In this document: positions 22,601 to 34,600 of the stretch, in pieces | How positions within the stretch are numbered: position 1 is the stretch's first letter | How the letters are laid out: each line of letters begins with the position of its first letter | Assembly (NCBI GenBank): GCA_963402885.1 | Contig: OY727098.1 | Location: 1-64,000 of the forward strand | Source: Antedon bifida | Lineage: Eukaryota > Echinodermata > Crinoidea > Comatulida > Antedonidae | Direction: 5' to 3' | Length of the DNA: 64,000 nucleotides | Made by a program: the position numbers and the translations under genes | Notes under the pieces: model-generated | Seen by the model: only the letters and a program-made list of their open reading frames with translations | What the model was told of the DNA's origin: nothing | The model's database searches: none

Positions 22601-25600
22601 CTGTAATCAAATTTGAGAATTTTTAAAGATATATTCTGCCCTGAATAAATAATGTTTTTGTTGAATACAGTATTCAGTATTTTTTCATGTTTTGTGGTGA
22701 CAATACATCTTTAAAATGTTGTTCCCTGTATACAGTATTTTTAAAAAGATTTTTATTTCTTACAGGATCCTGCTACAGCTTGCCCAGCAATTGGTTTCTG
22801 TCCAAGCATTGAAGTTAAACACGAACTGAAAACTAACCAGTTGGAAGCGGTTAATGCTGTAAGACTTTTTGAACCTATACCCTTTTCACATCTGCATAAA
22901 TTGTTACAACTTGTTGGTTTGATCTTGCGATTTATTGCACGTTTTCATACATGTTTGTATACAAACCGGGAGTTTCAGGAAATAGCATAGTTGCACACTT
23001 TGATTACTATGATTGGTCAGTTTAATACCAGGGCAATACACGCAGAACAAAAAAAAATCATCATTGTGTTTTTTGGGAGATTTTCCACAAAATTGTCTTC
23101 ACACTATTCAAACCTGGTTACAAGTTGTTACTTTTTGCAGGTGTGAAAAAGATATTAGTGTGTATAAGTCATAAAAACCTCAACAGTTTTAGAAAGTTTT
23201 CCATCTATAATAATGGAATATACCATAATTTTACTTTTATATCATTTTGGTATAAGAATAAATATTATAAACAAAAACTGATAATAAAAGAAAACAAAAT
23301 TAAAATAAAAATGGAAAGCAAGCCTCTGGAAGTAAAATTTCTGATCAAGAGAGCACAGGAAGCTCTGTATATACTATCAAACATTATGTGACAAAAAAGT
23401 GTGATATGTCCAAATATGGTAGTGATATGCCCAAATATGGTAGTGATATGACATCATCATGTCCATATATGGGCACATCACATGTTTTTGTCACATAAAG
23501 TTTGATAGTGTAGATACGACTATTTTATTCTATATTTTCAGGATCCATGTACTGATTGCAAGGCTTTCTTTGGTGATGTTAAAACTGTACTTATGAATGA
23601 AACTAATGAGGTTTGTCTAATTCCAAAGTGTAAATTTAGTGCATTTCATTAATTGTCTAAGGCTCTGTCTACACTGTCAAACAAGTGCGATGTGTCTAAA
23701 TATGGTAGTGATATGCTTAAATATTGTATTGATAGGACATCATCATGTCCATATATGGGCACATCACTTCTTTTTTTTCCACATAAAGTTTAATAGTGTT
23801 GCCAGAGCTTAGTAGATTGTTATTATTCCACCATGATTGGTGTAGACAGAGCTTAGTAGATTGTTATTATTCCACCATGATTGGTGTAGACAGAGCTTTA
23901 GGCTAACATGCAACATTTTGTGCATGGAAGTCTGAATTTAATTCAGAATATTGTTTTTAGATTATCACACTCTTTAAATCATGTAGTCGTATCATACTGT
24001 ACTACAATCGGGAATTAATATGTTGCCATATTCACCAATCAAACTTATGCAAAAAAATTGAAATTTCTTTTATCTAAAAGTGATTACAAACTTAAGTATA
24101 TCTTTAAATAATGGTTGACTTGAAACTTGAAAGTGAAATTACTCACTTATGTGTTATTTGTAAATGGATTGGAGGGAAATTGTGCTATAACTAAGCTATA
24201 CAGTATTTATGGAATGGTATGAATAATGTAATTTAATTCATATTATCTTTTATTTTATGTAGGAAACAATTATAAATGCATTGAAGACTTTGTGTGCAGA
24301 TCTAGGCTCATATGCAGCTGAGTGCAGTACCTTAGTTGATCAATATGGTAAAACAGTCATCTCATTACTTGCTTCATCACTGGTAAGTATTATCCTTTAT
24401 TCAAAATTTATATATGTAATTGGCTTTTTAAGCTCTGCCTACACTATCGAACTTTATGTGACAAAAAATGCGATGTGCCCTTATATGGACACGATGACAT
24501 CATATCACTACCATATTTAGGCACATCATACTTTTTTGTCAGATAAAGTGTGAGCTTAAAGCTCTGTCTACACTATCAAACTAGTCACTTAAAGTTTGAT
24601 GGTGTTGAAAATATGTCCACACTATCCATTTTAATCATGAAAGCAGTTATGATTATCAACAAGGTACAATTTCCATAAAATATGTTATCTTTACAGGATG
24701 CTTCAGTAGTATGTAAAGATATTGGGTTTTGTTCTGCTGGTGGATTGCTCAAATTGGTTAGTATTAATATACAATATAACAAATCTTTATCTATGAAAAA
24801 TGATGGTGTGTTTGGAGTATGCAAGTTTCATAGTTTTATTCATTCTTTTGGTTGATGATGCATAAAATGATGTGCAAAACTCAACCCTGCTATCTAGTAC
24901 CAAGTGCATCAAAATGGACTTGTCAATTGTATGACCCACTACGACCCCCAGGAGAGGTGCGTCATTTGTCCGATGTGCGTCATATCTTATGAATACCATG
25001 ACGCACCTGTGTCGAAAAAGTGACTTGCCTTTAGGTTACCATGACACATCCATTTTGACGCACTGTGACTGATGTTCATGATATGGTTGGTGGTAAATCG
25101 ACGGACATTGAGACACCATTTTTCGTTGATGTGGCGTACCATTTAGGTGTTTTGATGCACCCCAGCATCAATAAGTATCTGTAAATGACACATCCATGGT
25201 GCACCTCTCCCGAGGTCGTATGGTGGGTCATACAATTGACAAGTCCATTATGATGTACTTGGTACTAGATAGCAAGGATGAGTTTTGCGCATCATTTTAT
25301 GTACTTTATCATCAACCAAAAGAATGAATAAAACTTGCATACTCCAAACACACCATCATTGTTTAGAATATCTGTTTAAAATACATGTTTGACATCTATT
25401 AAAAATGCTTGCACAATAATATTGTGATTTACTTTCTAAAGACTGGGGACATGTGTACAGATTGTGAGGCTTTCTTTGGTGATGTTGATGCTATTTTACA
25501 GAATACCACTATCCAGGTATAGTTTTAGTTTTGATTACCAGTTTTGATGTTTGAGTAATACAAGTATATTAGTATTACTCAAACAAAGACTTTTAATATT

Positions 25601-28600
25601 CCAAACACAAAAGTTACTTTATTTTAGAAATGACTTTGTCAAAAGTTGGGTTGAGTTGAGTTGTGATCTTAGTCTAAGACTAAGCCACATCAACCATACA
25701 ATTGACTACCATATACTCCAGGTATAATCCCACTTCCGGTCTAATCCCACCCCCTGCTTTATGTCAGATTTCACAAACAAGCATATCCCCGGGTATAGTC
25801 CCAGTATTGACTTTTGGTCTGGATGTAGGCCTCTCTCTAGCCAGGATGGGATTATACCAGAGGATATACGGTATTTGGAATTACCCATGCATATGGAAAA
25901 TATTTTGGCCTTTTTTTCAGAAGTACCTTTTTTCATCATGCGCTTGCTTATTTAGATTTAATTACATGCTTAAAAATGTTACTGTATGAATATTTCTTGT
26001 TTAATCCATATAGAAAGAGCTGGAGGATGAGTTAAAGAATGTGTGTGATCTGTTTGGAACTGAAGCAGACCAGTGTAAAACGTACATAGACACCTATGGA
26101 CCAATAGTCTTCTCTCTTCTTGCATCATATGTTGATCCCAAAACTGTCTGTACTGCTATTCAATTCTGTCCAGCATCCTTCGTCAATGCTATTGTGAGTA
26201 ATTATCATTCAATCTTGTATGTTTGATCCTTCATTATTTTTTAATTTGGTGTATTTAAATTACCATTGTATTTTGTACACAAAGGGTAATTCATTCATAC
26301 GATGACGTCATGTTGCCGGCAACCAGATTCATTCATGATCCATTTATTCTACAAATTAAGTCTGGACTATGACTGATTTTGGTTATTTAACCTATTCATT
26401 CATGCATATTTTTTTTGTTCTGTGTTTTATTTGTTTTCTATGTGTTCTGATATGACTAAAACATATGGTGAGAGTCAATAAAAAATGTTCATTCTTATAT
26501 GCTTATTGCGCTCTAAACATAAATACTCCCATAATGCAGCTAGTAATCAGTGCAAAGTTGTGCCTAAGGATACAAGCAATGTGGTGGGAGTTGGATTCAA
26601 GCGTGGAAGTTCATTTTAGTCAGACAAATTATTAAAGAAAAATAATATATTATATTATTTTTCTTTTCTTAGAATGTGAAGACTTCAGGAGACATGTGTA
26701 ATATGTGCAAAAAAACTGCCAGTGAAATTGATGCCTACCTTAACAACCCTGTCATTCAGGTAAAATAAAATCACTGATCACCTTTTTGGTATAAATCCAT
26801 CTATTTTCAACAGTTAATATTCTACATTAATTTATCACACAATAATCATTAATCAAATAATCAAAATAAATCACTTTGGTTTATCAAATACTGTGGGTTG
26901 CATACTTTAAAATACTCATTGACTGGTTTATTATATGTGTACAGAAATCTATTGAAGAAGCCCTGGACATTGCTTGTAACTCTGTGACCTCAATAGCTGA
27001 AGAGTGCAAGGCAGTGGTGGATCTTATAGTTCCAAAAGTTCTTGTGGAATTGGCAACTTTATTGGTAAGTTCCTTGTTCAAGATTAAAGAAATGTTAGTG
27101 GTTCACTTTAAAATGGATATTCATTTTTCTTGGCATAATTAAGAAAATAAAACAACAAAGAAAAATACATAAATTGCAAAAGGCAATACCTTAAAAACTA
27201 TTAAAAATGCAGAAACGCCATAGGCCCTGTAAAATACAGTTAAACTTTGTTAACTATTCAATTATACTATTTGTTGTAGTTCATAACAAACTGTGCAGAA
27301 GAGATTTAGCAACGGAATTCTAAAATTCTCCTTGATACAACAAGCCCTATTCTATTTGATAGTGCATTCCTGTTCTTACAGATTTTTCTTTTTACAATTG
27401 CTAATCTGCACAGTTTTAAACTGTTAAACATTAATACTAATTACAAAATCATCTAGACTCTTATAATTATACAAGCCTTGCCATAGCCCTGAATTTATAT
27501 ATCTTTGATAAATTTCTTTGTTTTTAGGAACCAGACACATTCTGTTCATTATTTGGTTTCTGTTCTTCTCAAAAAAACAAAGTGGTATGTACTTTTTAAG
27601 TGAAAGAAACATTTGATAGGAAATATAAGAATAATATTAATATTCCATTCTGTTCACATGTTTTCTATTTAAAGTATAAAAGTTTCATTATATACTAAGG
27701 AGTTATGTAGCCGACTGCTTAGGACACTTGACTGAGACAAGGATTCAATCCCCGACAACTTCCAGTCTACTCAGCTGTAAATGAGTACCTGGTTGAAAAT
27801 ACTAGGAAGGATAAGGCAGCATGGAAAGAAACACCACCCTATCACATAATGCCGAGGCTTAGTAAAATGAGCTCCTAACAGCTCATTACCCTATGTTTAG
27901 AAAAATGAATACAGGAATTGCCTACCTATTTACTATAATTTTTAATATAGTATCGGATACTGCCACCTTTTCCATACAACAAATAGTTTGTTCATAGCAT
28001 TTCTGTTTCTAAAATATTTATTTGTTTTGTAGATTACCATGGTAACCATGAAATTGGCAACCCCAAGTAAGTTTTTAAAAGTTATGATTGTTAATTGTAA
28101 AACAGGCTGCATTTGTAAAAGTTTAGAAACTTTGGATTGGTGTACTTGAAATTAGCCTATGCTATGTTAGCACAGGTATTCAACACCTCAAATGAACTGT
28201 GTTTTCTTTCTATTTCTAGTTAAACAAGTTGAAAACAAAAATCTGGTTGCTCTGACAAATGTTGTAAGTTGTAGTTATATTATATAATTATTTTATTTTT
28301 TACCTTATAGTTTGTTTTCTCTTGATTGTTCAAATGCTCAAATCATTTAAATTAATGTAGTAATTTTATATTTTTGTAGGTTCCTGCAATAAAGATGAGC
28401 CAAGGAAAACCAGTAGACACAAAAGTAACCGATTCCACCATTTGTCAAGTTTGTGAAGAAGTTGCGCAAGCTCTTGAAGGTTTACTAACAGAAAACTCAA
28501 CTGAGGTATTAGTTCATTTGTAAATGTTTGTAAAATACATGTATCTGCAAAAATCCCCAGAATGCATTATTGTGAATGTCTAGTTTTCATATATAGTAAT

Positions 28601-31600
28601 GATATTAATAATAGTTCATTCGTAGCGCATATAACCTAGCTCTCAATGCACTGTGCATGTTAAATTTAAATGAATGAAAAACTTGTTTGAAATGGAAAGA
28701 CTTCAACTGGGTCTTGAAAGAGTTTAGGTTAGTACTGATGGAAATTGGCAGAGTATAATTGTTTTCGTAGCAGAAATACAAAAAACAATATTATAAAACC
28801 ATTATAAATTTTATTCTGATTTTATAATTTTTACTGTATTTACATTCATGATCAACCTGGAATTTAAATAAAATCAAACAGTACGATGTACAAAAGTTCA
28901 CTGATTTCATCTTTGGAACTATGCAAGTAGTATCTATGTAAATTTGTTCTCTTCCTTTTCAGACTGATATAGTAAATGCTGTTGAGAAAGTATGCGACAT
29001 CCTGCCTTCAGAATTTAAGACTGAATGTAATGCTTTAGTGACGCAGTATGGCGCTGTTTTAATTGAACTTTTAGTTCAATCTGTCCCACCATCTAAATTA
29101 TGTTCCGATTTGCACCTGTGTTCTAGTAAAGGTAAATATCAATTTACAAAATAGGTGAAAAATAACCATACTGATGCTTGCAACCTCAACAACAGATTAA
29201 AAAATATTGAAGGATGAAGATAAAAGGTTGTGTTTATACAACACCCTTCTTACTTTACACGCCTACTATATGTATATGTGGGTTTTCACAGACGAAGGTC
29301 AATCCCCTAAACCGAGCTGTTTATACTTGAATATTTAACTGCCGTGTTGTGAACAGGAAGGTCAGTCACAGCTAACTGTCTGCTGTATTCTCACCTTTAT
29401 TACATACAGAGGGCAACTTACCCCAGAGGTCACTTTAAAAGGCTACTTCATCTCACCAACCGGCCAAATTTGGTGGGTTCTCAAGTAGCCTTTCCAGGCG
29501 ATTTTGTAATTACACGTAATCCTTTTCTCTTTCTGTTCCGTTTATACTACACCCCAAATGGGAACCAAATAGCCAGGTTTTCCTTATACCATTATGCAGT
29601 ATTTCATAGGTCCCTGTGAATCAATAACTGATTTTGTCATGTAATATGTACTTTAGATTTCTTATTCTTGTTTGTCAATCACATTTGTAATATATGATTA
29701 TAATTTATTTATTTAATAGAAATGATTTTGTCTGCATCTGAACAATGTACTTTGTGTGAATATGTAATTAAGACACTGGACTCAATGATCTCGGAAAATT
29801 CCACGGATGTAAGATTTTATTTTTTATGAAATTTAAAAACAGTTCAAACTTGTATGCAGTGTATACATGTATGATCCAGAGCATTTGTACATAGGACCAA
29901 TAACATCAAGACAGTTCAAACTTGTATGCAGTGTATACATGTATGATCGAGAGCATTTGTACATAGGACCAATAACATCAAGACAGTTCAAACTTGTATG
30001 CAGTGTATACATGTATGATCCAGAGCATTTGTACATAGGACCAATAACATCAAAACAGTTCAAACTTGTATGCAGTGTATACATGCATGATCCAGAGCAT
30101 TTGTACATAGGACCAATAACATCAAAACAGTTCAAACTTGTATGCAGTGTATACATGTATGATCCAGAGCATTTGTACATAGGACCAATAACATCAAGGA
30201 ATTCTGAATTGAGTTAAAAACATTTCTTTATTTGATACGATGAAACAAAACATTAAAAATAAAGATTGCTAATAAGGTTTTTTTCCTTTTAATTTAGCAA
30301 GAAATTATAAATGCCCTTGACAAAGTTTGCAGCTACCTACCAAAAACTATAGCAGCTGATTGCGAGGATTTTGTCAACACTTACACACCACAAATCTTAG
30401 GAATCATAAGAGAGCTATCACCTGACCAAGTGTGTACAGCCCTAGGCCTCTGTACCTCAAAAGGTAATGACATTATTTTACTTTTATCTTTTAATAAAAT
30501 AATGTCTTTATAGAAATCATTATTATTTGTACATTTGTCTGTTGTATTCTACATTGCAAAAAGAGATACTTATTTTATGTTGTAAACATTCTTAAGCTCT
30601 GTCTACAAACTAGTTTGAAAAAAAAGTTTGATGTGCCCGAATATGGTAGTGATATGTGGCAATGAAATGATATCATCATGTCTATGGTCACATTACATTT
30701 TTTGTTAGTTTGCCCTACTCTGACGCAAAGCTACTCCACAGTCCACAAACAATTACAATTCTAAAGCTCTGTCTACACTATAAAAATATTTTGACAAATA
30801 AGTGTGACGTTCCCAAATATGGTGGTAATATGCTTAAATATGGTAGTGATATGACATCATCATGTCCATATATGGGCACATCACATTTTTCTGTCAAACT
30901 ATTTTGATAGTGTAGACAGACCTTTTTTTTATAACTTTACTATTGAATATTTGAATTACTTTTCTAAAATATTAATGCAAATTTGGCCATATGTGTAATT
31001 AAAATTACACATATACTGCTGTATACTGAAGACATAAATGTTTCATTTTATACTTTCTTTGTTGTTTAGTTGTAAAGAATGTTGATGCATCTGCTGAGTG
31101 CGTTCTATGTGAATTTGTCATGCAGGAGCTGGACACTATACTTTCTGAGAATTCTACCGAGGTAAAGTTTTCTTGATCTTCAATCAATCAACAGTTTACA
31201 GGATCTTGGCTCTTGTGATAAGCCTTATTGCAGCTCAAACGAAACTATACTGAGATTGGGTGCTGTAACATCAACAGGGGCTGAATTTGAAACAAAACAC
31301 TGGTGGTAAAACTCCTACTCATAACAAGAGATGTGCACATAGCCATATATGTACATTTGACCTCCATGTCCTTACCCGAGTAGACTTATTCTACCACCAG
31401 AACTATGGTTGAAGAGAGACTTGAACTTGTGCTGATACTAGGACTTTGGTTTGGCGCCTCTGCCTTAACCACTCGGCCACTCGACTCGATCTTGTCATGT
31501 TCTCGGTTTTAAATTCCACATTTTTCACTAACAAAAAGTAATCAGTTTTACTTTAATTACCTATATGTTTTTTTAATGTTTGTTTACAGCAAGAAATCAT

Positions 31601-34600
31601 AAATGCTTTGGAAAAAGTTTGCTCTTTACTACCAAACACCCTACAAGCTGACTGCGACAGTTTAGTCAAGCAGTATGGCCCAGAAATAATTGAGCTGCTG
31701 AAAAGTCAATCACCAGATACCATCTGCACTTCTATTGGTCTTTGTGGAGCTAGTAAGTTGCACCCCAAATGCAATTCTTAGTGTGAAAGCTTAAAATGTC
31801 CGTTTTGGCTTATATTATATATAGTTTCATAGTAGGCACAGTTTTACTAACTTTATTGGGTAGAAACACATTCAAACAACTCCTCAAATTCCACATTTTT
31901 AATTTGCTCTTTCAACATTAACATTTTGCTCTTTTAAAAATATCTTTCTGTTGAATGTTCAGCACTTGCATTTTGCGCTATATTAAATTACTCAATTGTA
32001 ATTTTGTTTTTACAATCTTGATCTTTACCTTCGATCACAGTGAATCATGATCATGCCTTTTACTTTTGGAATCCATCCAAATATAAAGCAATGGGTCCTG
32101 TGTCAATAGTGATTGTACAATAAAGTACTTCGTACTCTATTCAAAAGGAGAAAGGGATCTGGTGTGATGATCATGATCCCAGGCTTCCTCTGAAAGAACC
32201 GTCTTGAACAGAAGAGGTCAGTTATTATAAAGAAATAAATCTGAATTATTTCTCCCTCTTTCCTCAGAACCAAAAGTTACTGCTTCAGGCGTTTGCATAC
32301 TTTGTGAATTTGTCATGACAACAGTGGATAAATATCTTGCAGAAAATTCTACCGAGGTAAACAATGTCATTAGCACTTGTTCTGAATTTCAGCCACTTAA
32401 TAGGTTATTTCTTAGATAGCCAATTCAACAGCCAAACAACCCCATCCAATTTTCAAATATACAGTCCGATTACTGTGAGATTTACAATTAAAAAAATAGT
32501 GACTGTAGTCATTATTGATAAAACACTCAAATCGTTAATGTATAAGAAACAGAATGCTGTCTTGTAGCTTTGAACTACTTGTATTTATTTCATATCTATC
32601 AACCATTCTTGAACTGTACAATTAAAAAAATATACACTATTAAAAATGGAAGTAGCATCTTTTAACAATAGAACACATTATTCAATAAAATGTATGCATT
32701 CTGAAAAAAAAATCCGGTGACACTGGTGGATTAAACTGCTCATAATGTGGCTTTTGCAGATAACAAAAATATATAGTATATGTATTCTATTGTTTTCATG
32801 ATTTTCTAAAAAACATGCATAAAAGTACAAAGTAGATGGCAGTTAACATTTCTGCAAAGTACCACAAAGATTGTTTCTTAAAATTTTTAATATTTTGTGT
32901 GCAAATTTCCAACTTATTATTTCATTTTAATGTAAACAGGCTGAAATTAAGAAAGTTTTGGTTGAAGTTTGTAACATCTTACCAACAACCATCACTGCTG
33001 ACTGCATTACCTTTGTTAATAAATATTCGGATACTATCATCCAACTCATTTTGAATGACATTGATCCAGTAAATGTATGCAAAGAACTTACACTGTGTAC
33101 TGATAGTGTTGCTGTTCAACAACTTAAAGGTATGGTGTGTACAATTGTACCATAGGAAAAAATGCTTATAAATTTTCAGCTCAGTAATCCAAAATTTAAA
33201 GGGTTGAATTTTACATTGAGTCAAACGTTTTGAGCTTTTGCTGGTTATAACCCAGGACAGCTGATCATTCACCTGCTTTGTTAAGCTCTGTCTTCACTAT
33301 CAAACATTATGTGACAAAAGAATGAGATGTGCCCATATATAGACATGATGATGTCATATCACTACCATATTTAAGCATACCACTGCCATATTTGGACACA
33401 TCACACTACTTTTGTCAAACTAGTGTGATAGTGTAGACAGAACTTTATGCAATCAATAAGATAACGCATTCATTACAAACATTATAAATTATACTGCTGT
33501 TCTTTGGCCTCCACAGTAACCAGTGACGAGACCTGCGATTTATGCAAAATGGTGGTGATGTACGGTGATAAATACTTAGTGGAAAACTCAACCGTTGCTG
33601 AAGTAGTTAAGATATTGCATTCAGTGTGCGATGTGTTTGAAGGAGATTACAGAAGCAAGGTATATATATTATTTGTTATAGTATTCTTAAAATATTTAAA
33701 AGGAATTAATTTTAGTATACTAATGTTTAAATGTAATTTGCTCTGGAAAAAGAACTGGTATTTTGCACAGAATGAAATGTGAAGGAACATAATTAATTTA
33801 AGAAAAACCAAATTTGTTTTTATACAGTGTCAAAGCATTGTGGTAGAATATGGTCCAGCTATTCCAGCGCTTATTGCACAGTTAACGTCTCCAACCAAAG
33901 TCTGTCAGGTAAGGTATCAAATTATTATATTACTACATTTAAATCTTTATTGGTCTGAACATGCTTGAGGTAGAATATGGTCCTGAATTTTTCTTTGTAG
34001 AAAATGGAGCTTTGTCAGACTGGTGAAATGCTTGGTCAGAAGGAATGTACATTTGGACCATCATACTGGTGTGCCAGCATGAAGAATGCACAGAAATGCA
34101 ATGTATGTTTATCCATAAATGTTATTGTTTTTATCCGGTAATGTTTTAAATGAGAAATAAAGACTGTATGCATTGTTCATTTTATATTTTGGAGTTGAAT
34201 CCAGCAAAAAAGGTTAACAACCATCTTACATTGTGTAGAATGGTCCCCAATTGCAAATCTATCCCAAATTTGAGGAAAAATGTTTTTCAGATTACTGTCA
34301 CTTTTTAACTTGTATTTAAAATGTTTTATTTTTGTTCCTGTTATTGTCAACAAACACATACTGTAGATGTTTTAAAACAGTGCTCAGATTTACTTTGCCA
34401 CTTCAGTTCTTGTGCTTACAAACTTAAGCTCTTTCTACATTATCAAACTAGTTTGACAAAAAAGCTGTGATATACCCAAATATAGCAGTGATATGACTTC
34501 ATTATGTCCATATGAGCAAATCAAATTTGTTTGTCACATAAAGTTTGATAGTGTAAACAGAGCTTTAGTAATGTAGTGGATGACGACTTAAACTATAAAC

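Noticed and set aside
29833-30217. Open frames of about 115 codons on both strands
   Set aside because: Both arise from the 72-bp tandem repeat inside a prosaposin intron.
31440-31488. Possible serine or leucine tRNA gene on the minus strand
   Set aside because: The A box is good, but no acceptor stem or anticodon arm is present and a related copy exists elsewhere; it is a SINE head.
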